A stretch of 64,000 bases of DNA. Source: JBFWPF01 sp050250135 (GTDB lineage: Bacteria; Chlamydiota; Chlamydiia; Chlamydiales; JAFEGQ01). The notes beneath the pieces were generated by a model that was given only the letters and a program-made list of their open reading frames with translations, was not told where the DNA came from and ran no database searches. A program made the translations under genes and the position numbers. Of the stretch, positions 24,072-32,563 are shown one piece after another; the stretch's first letter is position 1; the number at the start of each line of letters is the position of its first letter. Location of the stretch: the NCBI GenBank assembly GCA_050250135.1, contig JBFWPF010000007.1, positions 8,066-72,065 of the forward strand, read 5' to 3'.

Positions 24072-25265
24072 ATGGAAATTTTTAATATCAACACTTATAG
24101 CCCTGAGCAGCGGAACCAGGCGACTTGGGTCTGTTACGGGGTCAGCTTTTTAAGTGGCCTTGGGGCCCTCTACACCACCCGCCATCTCCTCTCCCGCCCC
24201 CTCCGCCCCCTCTTCTTCGGAGCCCTCTCCGCCACGAGTTTCTTCCTAGCCGGTCGGCTCAGTTCGGTTGCTCCCCAGCAGCCATTGGTCCCCAACAAGG
24301 TGGCTGAAAAGGTCTCCTCCTTTACCTTAACAGGCACCGTTGTTGTCTATAGCAGTGAGACGAAGGGGGCCGTTTTGGACATAGGGAACCCAGATTCTGA
24401 AACGACGCTAAAGGGGGGTAAGGAACGGCGCCACCTGATCACCTTTACCGATGGTCACACTGTCGGAGCTGATCGCTATGAAACCCTCACCCTATGGGAC
24501 CAGCAGGGAACGGTCTTAGGCACCCTTCAGCAAAAGGGGATCGAGTACTCCTGCCTAGGAGGAAACGCTAACGAGGTTGTCGCGGGTGGTTGGCAAGGAG
24601 AGGTGATCTTTTGGCTCACAACAGGAACTAGCGTCTCCCTGAAAGAGTCTGCCGCCCCGATTCGGTGGATCGATTATGACCCGAAAGGGAAGCGCCTCTG
24701 TTACCTACAGAACGATGAGGTTAAGGTCTGGGATCCTAGTCAGGCGAGTTCTACCACCCTCCTTCCTTCCTCCCTCCCCTGCTACCTCGATAAAGAGAAG
24801 GGCAGGCTGATCGGCGTAACCTCAGATAAGGTGGTCAAGAGCATCGACATGACCAACCTGGTGGCGACCGATCTTGCAACCCTGAACGCAGGGCCTATAG
24901 CCCTCGATTGCCAGGATGGACGCCTATTTGTGGCCACCTATGCGTCGCTCTACTGGTGGGAGTTTGGCAGCAGCAGAAAGGGATCTTTTCTCCCCGATAT
25001 CCAGGGAAAGGACAACCTCAAGGAGCGCTTCCTGATCACGAACTTTGCCTGGAGCTCGAAGATGGCCTCCGTTCTCGTCACAGCCGATAAAACGGGTGGG
25101 ATCCAAACCTGGGACCTAGGTGCTGGGCAATTGATGCGCTCGATCGAGCCTATCGGTCAGAATCTCTGGTACTGCCGCCTCTCTCTAGACCAGCCCAAGG
25201 GGCAGGTTACCCAAGCCGCCCTTGACTACACAGGCACCCTCCTTACCCGAACTATGAAGCTGTAA
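24072..25265 (+). CDS. Membrane-anchored beta-propeller-like protein, family member 2
   Basis: 397 residues. N-terminal signature NINTYSPEQRNQATWVCYG, two hydrophobic segments enclosing ALYTTRHLLSRPLRPLFFG, then a beta-rich region with WD-like blades: LTLWDQQGTVLGTL, EVKVWDPSQAS and, most clearly, LVTADKTGGIQTWDLGAGQL. It is similar along its whole length to members 1 and 4 and is an obvious tandem duplicate. It begins 22 bp after member 1 and ends 6 bp before the truncated member 3, so all three are likely co-transcribed. No enzymatic motif is seen. Confidence 0.8.
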   Translation: MEIFNINTYSPEQRNQATWVCYGVSFLSGLGALYTTRHLLSRPLRPLFFGALSATSFFLAGRLSSVAPQQPLVPNKVAEKVSSFTLTGTVVVYSSETKGAVLDIGNPDSETTLKGGKERRHLITFTDGHTVGADRYETLTLWDQQGTVLGTLQQKGIEYSCLGGNANEVVAGGWQGEVIFWLTTGTSVSLKESAAPIRWIDYDPKGKRLCYLQNDEVKVWDPSQASSTTLLPSSLPCYLDKEKGRLIGVTSDKVVKSIDMTNLVATDLATLNAGPIALDCQDGRLFVATYASLYWWEFGSSRKGSFLPDIQGKDNLKERFLITNFAWSSKMASVLVTADKTGGIQTWDLGAGQLMRSIEPIGQNLWYCRLSLDQPKGQVTQAALDYTGTLLTRTMKL

Positions 25266-25271
25266 ACCCAT

Positions 25272-25793
25272 ATGGAATCGTTTCGAATGGTAGATGAGGG
25301 GCAAAAGTGGCAGATCACCGCGCACAGTGAGCGGGATAAGCATACCCTCAGGGTAGCGGAGTGTGAGACCCAAAGGCTCCTCTGTGAGTATTCCCTCCCC
25401 TGCCACCCCCACCGCTTGACCTATCATGGGAATCGCCTTTTTGCGGCCACTGTAGGCCAAGTCTGGGCATTTAATATTGAGGAGGGAAAGGTCCAGACCT
25501 TTTCATCCCATATCGGGAGTGGCTCCGTCGTCCTTGCGCTAGTCATCAGCGACATCGTGTGGGATCCCGCCGCTGCCGAGCGGCTGGTGACCGCCGATCA
25601 GACAGGGGGCATACAGGTTTGGAAACTAAAAACGGGAGAGCTCCTGATGTGGGAGAAGCCCATCTGGCCGCAGGGCCTGAAGGCCGTGCGCCTTAAACTA
25701 GAGGGTGAGCAGGTCCACCAAAAGGCTACCACCTGGGAGGGGAAGACCTATCAGCGGACCCTCTCCTTCCCGATATCGGAAAAGGTGAAGTGA
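25272..25793 (+). CDS. Truncated propeller-like paralogue, family member 3 (C-terminal half only)
   Basis: 173 residues matching only the C-terminal half of the family: GNRLFAATVGQVWAFNIEEG, VWDPAAAERLVTADQTGGIQ, VWKLKTGELLM. It lacks the PEQR signature and both membrane segments. It is closest to member 4 (compare GRLFAIGSDRVWSYDLETEE), not its immediate neighbour member 2, so it is unlikely to be a simple slip of that gene. The ATG at 25272 follows member 2 by 6 bp. It may be a soluble partner or a decaying copy; the open frame argues against strong decay. Confidence 0.65.
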   Translation: MESFRMVDEGQKWQITAHSERDKHTLRVAECETQRLLCEYSLPCHPHRLTYHGNRLFAATVGQVWAFNIEEGKVQTFSSHIGSGSVVLALVISDIVWDPAAAERLVTADQTGGIQVWKLKTGELLMWEKPIWPQGLKAVRLKLEGEQVHQKATTWEGKTYQRTLSFPISEKVK

Positions 25794-25915
25794 CGACGCC
25801 CGTTAAGGCGAGCCATTTTTTTCCCTCCTTGACCAGAATATCGCCCGTCGCTCACCGTGGAATGCGATCTGGCTATCAACATCGGCCAGAGTGACTTTTT
25901 CTCTGGAGCACCATC

Positions 25916-27934
25916 ATGGAAAATGTAGACACTTTGGGAGGGAACTCTTCTTGTCACTCTTTGAGGGACAAAGGGAATGTTACCTATTACCCCACGAGGG
26001 CATTCATAGCGCACTTTTCGTTCGATGAAGAGAAGCAAAAACTACGATCTTCATGGCGGCATGGGCAACCTAGGTTTTGGTGTTATCTCCGCGATCTCAT
26101 GCCCAAGGATCGCGATTCGAGGGGCCTGCACTTCCCGTGCCCTGCGAAGGACCAAGACCGTCGACAAAATCCAGCATTAGAGAAGAATGATATCCATGGT
26201 GTTTGCTCCTTGAATCTCTGCTGGTTGTACTTCCTCAGTGGATGTCCCTTCGATTGTACGGAAATGGGGGTGGTGACCGAGGAAATCCGCCTTTTCGATT
26301 ATCCGCAACTGAATATGCTGACACTGAACTCATGTACACTGCCCTCGTTTAAGTGGGTCTGTTGCCCGCTTACAGTGTTGCATCTATCCCAGTGCAGCCT
26401 TGACTCCACACTGTATCCTCCTAACTTGAAGGCCCTTGACCTTCCAAAGGACTTAAGAGAACTTAAGCTAGATCGGTGTGAGGGGACTTTTCGCATGCCG
26501 GACACTGCTCCGCACTTGGAAACGCTCACGGTATGGCAGCACAATCCCCGCCCCGGGAACGGTCTGTTGAAGGGTAGTTTTCCCTCCCTCCAGCACCTTG
26601 ACATTGATGGAGCCGACATTACGGAAGAGGGGATCGAAAAACTGCTTATTGGCCTGAAGACACTCAACCTGACCGATTGCCCTAAAGTTAACTTGACCCT
26701 GAAGCGGGCAGAGCTCCTTACAGAACTAAAGCTAGATCGGTGTAAGGGGACTTTTTCCATTCAGGGCGCTGCTCCGAACCTGCAAAAGCTCACGGTATGG
26801 CGGCACAATCCCCGCCCCCTGAATGCTCAGTTCGGGGGTACACTTCCCTCCCTCCAGCACCTTGACATTGATGGAGCCGACATTACGGAAGAGGTGATCG
26901 AAAAACTGCCTATTGGCCTGAAGGCACTCAGCTTCACCGATTGCCCTAAAGTTAACTTGACTCTGAAGCGGGCAGAGCTCCTTTTCCCACAAGCCACTAT
27001 CAAAGGGGTGAAACAACCCCCCTCTAGTACTGAACACTTTGCAGCCCAACTTGGGAAGATCATTAAGGGTCAGCCCCATGCCATACAAGGGGCGGCCGGC
27101 GCTCTGACTAGTGCTGCTTCTCCAATCCGGCCACAGAACAGACCCTCCGGTATCCTTTTGTTTGTGGGGACGACCGGGGTTGGCAAAACCGAGCTGGCTA
27201 AAGCAATGGCCACAATTTCGAGTCGTCCATTCCTCCGGTATGACATGGCGGAGTATCAGCAGGAACATGAGGTTTCTAAGCTTCTCGGAGCCCCTCAGGG
27301 CTATGTAGGGTATGGAGCGGCCTCCAAATTGCTGAACGAGGTCGAAAAGAACCCAACCGCTGTCGTCCTATTTGATGAAATTGAAAAGGCCAACAAGACG
27401 ATCCACCAAGCCCTCTTTGGGGTCTTCGATGCCGGGCGTCTGACAGGCACAGGCAAAACGGTCGATTTTACCAAAACCCTTATCGTCATGACCTCCAATT
27501 TGGGTTCAAAGTTACTCTCCGAACTCGACCCCGGCGATTCTGTTTCCTACCTAAAAAAATCAGAAGAGATTGTGACCCTCCTACTCAACGAAAAGGTTGA
27601 TCCCGCTTTTACAGGACGTCTTACCGCGATCGTACCCTTCCTCCCCCTTGGTGATGAGACGATAGAGACTATCCTTTCACAGGAGGCAAAAAAGTTAAGA
27701 AACCTTCTCTTTCACGAGAGGGGCATTTGCTTTGATTTTGACCCGAGTACTTGGCAACGGCTCGTGAAAGAGAGGAATCCTGCATTGGGCGCCCGCCCGG
27801 TTAAGAATCGGCTACAGAATGAGTTAAGTCAACTGACCGGAGATGCGATCAACGACCAAACGGTGAAAAGGGGCGAGAGGGTGAAGGTATCGCGGACACC
27901 TGAGGGGAAGCTAGTGCTCAAGCTGATCCGCTAG
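25916..27934 (+). CDS. Leucine-rich-repeat / ClpB-type AAA+ chimeric protein
   Basis: 672 residues. Residues about 1-130: no known domain, cysteine-rich. About 130-360: leucine-rich repeats (LKALDLPKDLRELKLDRCEG, LPSLQHLDIDGADITEE), including an 88-residue tandem duplication. About 375-672: one AAA+ module of the ClpA/ClpB D2 type with Walker A FVGTTGVGKTELAKAM, pore loop GAPQGYVGYG, Walker B VVLFDEIEKAN, sensor 1 LIVMTSNLGS, an arginine-finger region (AFTGRLTAIVPF) and sensor 2 GARPVKNRLQ. No ClpB N-domain, D1 or middle domain is present. The module should form an ATP-driven ring that threads polypeptide, with the LRR part as receptor. ATG at 25916 has GGAG at 7 nt. Base composition is lower in GC than its neighbours, suggesting acquisition. 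It sits between members of the propeller-like family. Confidence 0.85.
   Translation: MENVDTLGGNSSCHSLRDKGNVTYYPTRAFIAHFSFDEEKQKLRSSWRHGQPRFWCYLRDLMPKDRDSRGLHFPCPAKDQDRRQNPALEKNDIHGVCSLNLCWLYFLSGCPFDCTEMGVVTEEIRLFDYPQLNMLTLNSCTLPSFKWVCCPLTVLHLSQCSLDSTLYPPNLKALDLPKDLRELKLDRCEGTFRMPDTAPHLETLTVWQHNPRPGNGLLKGSFPSLQHLDIDGADITEEGIEKLLIGLKTLNLTDCPKVNLTLKRAELLTELKLDRCKGTFSIQGAAPNLQKLTVWRHNPRPLNAQFGGTLPSLQHLDIDGADITEEVIEKLPIGLKALSFTDCPKVNLTLKRAELLFPQATIKGVKQPPSSTEHFAAQLGKIIKGQPHAIQGAAGALTSAASPIRPQNRPSGILLFVGTTGVGKTELAKAMATISSRPFLRYDMAEYQQEHEVSKLLGAPQGYVGYGAASKLLNEVEKNPTAVVLFDEIEKANKTIHQALFGVFDAGRLTGTGKTVDFTKTLIVMTSNLGSKLLSELDPGDSVSYLKKSEEIVTLLLNEKVDPAFTGRLTAIVPFLPLGDETIETILSQEAKKLRNLLFHERGICFDFDPSTWQRLVKERNPALGARPVKNRLQNELSQLTGDAINDQTVKRGERVKVSRTPEGKLVLKLIR
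26458..26985 (+). repeat. 264-bp tandem duplication inside the LRR region
   Basis: Bases 26458-26721 and 26722-26985 are near-identical direct repeats with an exact 264-base offset (88 codons), so the reading frame is kept. Long identical runs, such as the block coding LPSLQHLDIDGADITEE, are unchanged, while differences cluster in the block RMPDTAPHLET / SIQGAAPNLQK. This is recent repeat growth within the receptor half of the gene. Confidence 0.85.
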
Positions 27935-27936
27935 CC

Positions 27937-27998
27937 GTACGTGTTCACGAGGGGCAGCCCCCGCCCCTAGGGAGGGGACTGCCGCCGTGAATATGTAC
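27937..27998. repeat. 62-bp imperfect palindrome after the LRR-ClpB gene
   Basis: GTACGTGTTCACGAGGGGCAG on the left pairs with CTGCC-CCGTGAATATGTAC on the right around a GC-rich centre. It starts 2 bases after the stop codon at 27934. No T-run follows, so it is not a canonical intrinsic terminator, but it could end or stabilise the transcript. Confidence 0.5.
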
Positions 27999-28009
27999 CG
28001 CCAGCCCAC

Positions 28010-28038
28010 TTGACATTGACATAGAGCCCGCCTAGGGT
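28010..28038 (+). promoter_or_regulatory. Possible promoter of propeller-like member 4
   Basis: A consensus -35 TTGACA (28010-28015), 17-nt spacer and weak -10 TAGGGT (28033-28038), 63 bases before the ATG at 28101. A second option further downstream is TTGATT/TGTTAT (28056-28082). Together with the palindrome upstream, it suggests that member 4 is transcribed separately from the LRR-ClpB gene. Confidence 0.4.
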
Positions 28039-28100
28039 CCTTCTCTTCTTGTCTTTGATTCCCTGTTAGCCTATCCTGTTATGGCAAACAGGAGTTCTCT

Positions 28101-29378
28101 ATGGTCAAGATTTCAGAATACACCACCCTCTCACGTTATGAACCTGAAACGCGGACCCGGGCGGCACATACCTGTTATTTCCTCTCTGGTCTGCTCGCGA
28201 TGGCCACTCTTTACACCGGGCGCCAGCTCCGCACACGGCCGATCGTTCCCCTCTCACTCGGCGCCCTTTCGATCGCCACCTTCGCCCTAGCCCGCCGTAT
28301 CGCCGCCGAGCGGTTTTTCATTGTCCGCTGGGAGACCCACCGCGATATCTCCGACTTCCTCTTGGGCGAGAACGAGCTCGTATGGACCTATCAGGAAGGG
28401 AAGCAAACCCACCGAGGAATGGCGGGGGCCAGGAGCCAATACATGATAAACAGCTGGACAGGCAAGTTCTCCCTTGGGAAGACCTACGATCTTGAGACTA
28501 GCGAGGGCATTTCTGAGATCCACAGTCTCGTCGGCCCCTTTCCCGATGGAAGTGTCGTTGGAGCCAGCGAGGATTCCATAGTTTTGAGGTGGGATAGCAC
28601 CGGAAAAGTCGTTCGAACGTGGAAATGGGAGGGACGTGAGATCTTGAATTTAGACTACAGTCCCGATTCGAAGGTCGTTGTTGCTGGGGTATCCGGTGGG
28701 ACCTCAGCGTACTGCCAGGACACAGAGGATGACAGTTACGGCTTGGGCATCGAGGGGGACCCTATATGGAGTGCCTGTGACCCCGGCAAAAATTCTGATC
28801 GCCACGTTTTTGCTACTGACACCGGGGTAGGCGTAGGAAGTTTGCAGTGGGGTAGCACCACCCACCTCTTCTCCACCCCAAACCCGATCTGCGTTCTCGA
28901 CAAAATGCGCCACTGGGTGATAGGGCTTTGCCGAGAAGAGCAAAACACCTCAATTCGTATTTTCAACACCAAAACCTGCGATGAGGTGAAGCAAATCCCC
29001 CTCAAGTGGCAGCCTCAAGACTTGCAGCTGATCCAAGGGCGGCTCTTTGCCATAGGCTCAGACAGGGTTTGGAGCTACGATCTGGAAACAGAAGAGAGCC
29101 ACGAGCTACCCACGTCGGGGCCTGCTATTGCGGTAAAGACCGTTGCCTGGGATCCCCAATTCCCAGATCTCATCGTGACCTCCGACACCTCGGGAGGGCT
29201 TCAGTTCTGGAGCCTGAGCACAAAGGAGCTCAAGGCAAAGGTCGGGCCGATCTGCGACGGCGCCCCCGATGAGACCCGTCTCTCATTAGATCTGCTTCAC
29301 CGCTCGGTAATCCACGCAGCCAGGCGGATCTCCCCCAATGAGCTCCATACCCGCACGGTTACCTGGTCGCAGCTCTAA
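28101..29378 (+). CDS. Membrane-anchored beta-propeller-like protein, family member 4
   Basis: 425 residues. N-terminal signature YTTLSRYEPETRTRAAHTCY and two hydrophobic segments around ATLYTGRQLRTRPIVPLSLG correspond to members 1 and 2 but are more diverged. The beta-rich region has WD-like blades: VVGASEDSIVLRWDSTGKVV, YSPDSKVVVAG, SIRIFNTKTCDEV, RVWSYDLETEE and IVTSDTSGGLQFWSLSTKEL. Shine-Dalgarno AGGAG precedes the ATG. Its 3' end overlaps the opposing cutA-like gene by 20 bp, which marks the right border of the inserted cluster: cutA onward returns to the core chlamydial order. Confidence 0.8.
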   Translation: MVKISEYTTLSRYEPETRTRAAHTCYFLSGLLAMATLYTGRQLRTRPIVPLSLGALSIATFALARRIAAERFFIVRWETHRDISDFLLGENELVWTYQEGKQTHRGMAGARSQYMINSWTGKFSLGKTYDLETSEGISEIHSLVGPFPDGSVVGASEDSIVLRWDSTGKVVRTWKWEGREILNLDYSPDSKVVVAGVSGGTSAYCQDTEDDSYGLGIEGDPIWSACDPGKNSDRHVFATDTGVGVGSLQWGSTTHLFSTPNPICVLDKMRHWVIGLCREEQNTSIRIFNTKTCDEVKQIPLKWQPQDLQLIQGRLFAIGSDRVWSYDLETEESHELPTSGPAIAVKTVAWDPQFPDLIVTSDTSGGLQFWSLSTKELKAKVGPICDGAPDETRLSLDLLHRSVIHAARRISPNELHTRTVTWSQL

Positions 29379-29667
29379 CCCAATCGAGATACTCCTTGGA
29401 GCCGCCGGTAAGCTCGATAAAGGTGATCTCGGGAAGGTCGTAGCTCGCCTCCCGCTGAATAAGCTCCCTGACCGCCTTAAAGCGCTCGCGGGTCGTTTTG
29501 AGGAGAACCTTCACCTCCTTGTCAGAGGCGACTTTCCCCTCCCACCAGTAAAGCGACTCGATTTCGGGGATGATGTTCACACAGGCGACAAGGTGCTGCT
29601 CGACAAGGAGCCTCCCCACTCGGCGGGCCTCCTCGATATTGCCACAGGTCCAGAAGACAACAATCAC
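29359..29667 (-). CDS. cutA: CutA1-like divalent-ion tolerance protein
   Basis: 102-residue protein of the CutA1 family: IVVFWTCGNIEEARRVGRLL, VEQHLVACVNIIPEIESLYW, WWEGKVASDKEVKVLLKTT and the C-terminal YLDWV. CutA1 forms stable trimers of a ferredoxin-like fold and was linked genetically to copper tolerance; its true role is unsettled. Start is GTG at 29667, overlapping the upstream ftsQ-like stop as GTGA. The murC-ddl, ftsQ-like, cutA order is that of Chlamydia. Confidence 0.9.
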   Translation of the reverse strand: MIVVFWTCGNIEEARRVGRLLVEQHLVACVNIIPEIESLYWWEGKVASDKEVKVLLKTTRERFKAVRELIQREASYDLPEITFIELTGGSKEYLDWVRAATR

Positions 29668-30335
29668 CCCCTCCTCCTTTGCACATAGATGGCGCCCGGA
29701 ATACGAAGGTCGACAATAGCAGGCTCCCCCTTTTCCATGCGAAGGTAGCGGGCTAGGGCCTCCTCATAGTGTCGGGGGGGAAGGCGCAATAGATCCCCCT
29801 CCTTGGTCTCGACCACAATCTCCCGCAGGCCGTAACGGGTATCGTGCTGCCGGCGAAGGTCGATCATCCGCGCAATGGGGAGGAGGGGAATAGCTGCTTT
29901 AGGATCACCCCCCAGGTAAACGGTCGGCAGATCGTCGGTGCTCGAGGGGAAAACAACGCCGTCGGCATCGAGGGCCCATCCGTCAGCGATGCGGGCGATG
30001 GGCTGGCGTAAGGTGAGGTCGACATAGAGGGCATCGGGGGGAAAGGGGGTGACCTTTGCGGTGCGGATCAGGGGATAGGCCAGGAGCTTCTTCTCGGCCT
30101 CCTTGAGGTCGAGGGTGTAGAGGTTGGTGTTCTCTAGACCTAGGAGGGCGGCGATCTGATCGGCGGGCAGCCTCTCTTGGGGCTGGACGATGGCGCGGAT
30201 CTGGTAGCGGCTGTCGGTGGGCCTCCTTTCCACCATCGACTGCCACAGGGTGAGGGCGATCAGGGCCGAGCCGGAGATCAGGAGGGTCCAGCAGAGGACC
30301 CACAGGAGCTGGGGGCGATTTAGCGTGCGATCCAC
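29664..30335 (-). CDS. ftsQ: FtsQ/DivIB-like division protein
   Basis: 223 residues: short basic N-terminus, one membrane segment (about 10-30, LWVLCWTLLISGSALIALTL), then a POTRA domain (about 43-112) with ALLGLENTNLYTLDLKEAEK, YPLIRTAKVTPFPPDALYVD and LTLRQPIARIADGWALDADG, the usual FtsQ sequence pattern. FtsQ bridges early and late divisome proteins; chlamydiae divide without FtsZ but keep FtsQ, FtsW and penicillin-binding proteins. It overlaps the 3' end of murC-ddl by 16 bp and the cutA start by 4. Confidence 0.82.
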   Translation of the reverse strand: MDRTLNRPQLLWVLCWTLLISGSALIALTLWQSMVERRPTDSRYQIRAIVQPQERLPADQIAALLGLENTNLYTLDLKEAEKKLLAYPLIRTAKVTPFPPDALYVDLTLRQPIARIADGWALDADGVVFPSSTDDLPTVYLGGDPKAAIPLLPIARMIDLRRQHDTRYGLREIVVETKEGDLLRLPPRHYEEALARYLRMEKGEPAIVDLRIPGAIYVQRRRG

Positions 30336-32563
30336 TGGAGCGCTCTCCGTTGGGAGCTGCGGGTTCGTCCTTTAGCGAGGCCGAGGTTGATCAGCCGCTC
30401 AAGGAGCTGCCCCATCGGCACCCCTTGCGCCTCCCACACCTTGGGGTAGAGGCTGATCGGCGTAAAGCCGGGGAAGGGGTTCACCTCGTTGAACCACCAG
30501 TTCATCCCCTCATCGAGGAAGAAGTCGACTCGCGCAAGGCCACAGCAGCCGACAAGGCGGTAGACCCGCTCAGCGAGCAGGCGCCCCCGCTCCATCACCT
30601 CAGGGGGAAGGTCGGCCACCGCCACCGTTTCGAAGGGGGTCTCATACTTGGCCTCGTAGGTGTAGACCCGCCCGTAGGTGAGGAGCTCGCCAGGCGGCGG
30701 CACCTCGACCTCCTCATTGCCCAGGACCGCAAACTCAATCTCCCGCCCCCGAATCCCCTGCTCCACAATCACATCGTCGTCGAGGTCAAAGTGGCGGTCG
30801 AGAGCAGCGAGAAGCTCCGATTCATTTTCTACCTTATCAACGCCAAGGGAGGAGCCCGAGGCTGCCGTTTTGACAAAGAGAGGGTAGTGGAGAGCCTCAA
30901 TCTGCCAAAGTCTCCCCTCCCAATCGGCTTTGGTCAGGTCGATAAAAGGGGGGACCGGAATCTGGTGGGAGGCGACGAGCCGTTTGATCTTCGGCTTGTG
31001 CATGCAGATCCCTGCAGAGAGGGGGTCGCAGCCGACGTAAGGGATGCCAAGGATTTCGGAGAAGGCGGCAAACTGCCCATCCTCCCCCTCTGGCCCGTGG
31101 AAAACAGGGATAAGCAAGTCGCAAGCCTGCAATTCGCTAATAGGAGGGAGTGTCCCGTCCCGCGCTAGCTCAAACAGGCGCACCTCGTACCGCTCGCGAG
31201 AGATCGCCTGATGGATCGCCCTTCCGCTTACCAGCGAGATATTGTGTTCGGGAGAGGGGCCGCCGCAGCAGACCCCGATAATTCGCTTATCGACTCCGAC
31301 CCTTCCAATCGCCTCGACCCGCCTGGGGATATCCCCCGCCCCCATCCCGACCAAGACATCGGTAGGGCCAAGCTCTCCCTCCCCAAACAAAACGGGTTTG
31401 GGGAGGCGCCTAGCCAGGGCCTCGGCGAAAGCGGCTCCTGAAATTCCTTCAATCGGCGCCTCTCCCGCGCTGTAGACCTCCGTTACCCACACCTCATCGG
31501 CTGCATCAAAGGCATCGAGAAAGGGCTCCCAGCAGGCCTTGAGGCGGGTGTAGCGGTGGGGTTGGAAGAGGCAAACGAGCCGCCTCTCCTTGACCGCCTT
31601 GCGGATCCCCTCTAGCGTCGTCTTCACTTCGGTGGGGTGGTGGGCGTAGTCGTCGATCAGGGTAACGCCCATCGGGCGCTCTGTCCGCTGACACCGCCGC
31701 TCAACGCCGGGGAAGGTGGCGAGCGCTCCCCTAATCTTCTCCTCGGAAATGCCCAGCCGCGTTGCCAAACCAAAAACGGCCAGGGCATTTAGCGCATTAT
31801 GGCGGCCGATCAGCGGGATCTGGAGCGGATAGCGCCTCCCCTCAAAGTGGGCGGTAAAGGTAAGGGTAAAGCCCTCTTGCCTAACGTCGGTTGCCCGAAG
31901 GGCGCACTCTGCCCCAAACCCGTACGAGGTGCCCCGCTTTGTCTCTCCGCACACAAAGAGGAGCCCCTCATCGGCTACCCGATCGGTAAACTCGCCGTAG
32001 GCGCTAAGGAGCCGCTCGGCGCTCTTCCAGTAGTCGAGGTGGTCGGCCTCGGTCCCTGTGAGGATCGCGCCGTAGGGGTCGGTATTCAGAAGGCTGCCGT
32101 CGCTCTCATCGGCCTCAAGAACAAAATACTCCCCCTCTCCTCCCCTCCCGTTCCACCCTAGACCTGGCAGCATGCCACCCAGCGCGCAGGTGGGGTCGAG
32201 CCCCGCCTCCAGTAAAACCCAGGCAAGCAATGAGGTTGTCGTTGTCTTCCCATGGCAGCCCGCCACGGCCAGTGTTTTAAAGGGGCGGGCAAGTTCCCTA
32301 AGGAGTTCTGAGCGGCGGAGGATCGGGTAGCCCCGCCTCTTGGCCTCGAGCAGTTCGGGGTGGTCCTTAGGAATGGCGCTGCTCACCACTACACTCCCCT
32401 CCATCTCACCGCCTACCCGAACGCCCAGTTCCCGAAGGCGCTCGAGCTGGGGGCTCTCCTTCGCATCGGTACCGCTCACCTCTGCTTTCCGATCGAGGAG
32501 GATCCGAGCAAGCGCGCTCATCCCAATGCCGCCAATTCCCAGCAGGTGATACTTCATGCCCAT
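30320..32563 (-). CDS. murC-ddl: UDP-MurNAc-L-alanine ligase / D-alanine-D-alanine ligase fusion
   Basis: 747-residue bifunctional enzyme of peptidoglycan precursor synthesis. MurC half (about 1-430): MKYHLLGIGGIGMSALARIL, ATP site VAGCHGKTTTTSLLAW, EADESDGS, HLDYW and DDYAHHPTE. Ddl half (about 430-747): GVCCGGPSPEHNISLVSG, PVFHGPEGEDGQ, KTAASGSSLGV, VEQGIRGREIEFAVLG and the metal-binding ARVDFFLDEG with FNEVNPFPG. The MurC-Ddl fusion is a hallmark of Chlamydiae. Two ATGs are close (32563, 32557); GGAGG is 7 nt before 32563, so that was chosen. The second overlaps the murG stop as ATGA. Both substrate sites look intact. Confidence 0.97.
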   Translation of the reverse strand: MGMKYHLLGIGGIGMSALARILLDRKAEVSGTDAKESPQLERLRELGVRVGGEMEGSVVVSSAIPKDHPELLEAKRRGYPILRRSELLRELARPFKTLAVAGCHGKTTTTSLLAWVLLEAGLDPTCALGGMLPGLGWNGRGGEGEYFVLEADESDGSLLNTDPYGAILTGTEADHLDYWKSAERLLSAYGEFTDRVADEGLLFVCGETKRGTSYGFGAECALRATDVRQEGFTLTFTAHFEGRRYPLQIPLIGRHNALNALAVFGLATRLGISEEKIRGALATFPGVERRCQRTERPMGVTLIDDYAHHPTEVKTTLEGIRKAVKERRLVCLFQPHRYTRLKACWEPFLDAFDAADEVWVTEVYSAGEAPIEGISGAAFAEALARRLPKPVLFGEGELGPTDVLVGMGAGDIPRRVEAIGRVGVDKRIIGVCCGGPSPEHNISLVSGRAIHQAISRERYEVRLFELARDGTLPPISELQACDLLIPVFHGPEGEDGQFAAFSEILGIPYVGCDPLSAGICMHKPKIKRLVASHQIPVPPFIDLTKADWEGRLWQIEALHYPLFVKTAASGSSLGVDKVENESELLAALDRHFDLDDDVIVEQGIRGREIEFAVLGNEEVEVPPPGELLTYGRVYTYEAKYETPFETVAVADLPPEVMERGRLLAERVYRLVGCCGLARVDFFLDEGMNWWFNEVNPFPGFTPISLYPKVWEAQGVPMGQLLERLINLGLAKGRTRSSQRRALQWIAR

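Noticed and set aside
30350..31168. 272-codon plus-strand frame opposite the Ddl half of murC-ddl.
   Set aside because: No recognisable features, and it is fully antisense to a well-conserved enzyme.
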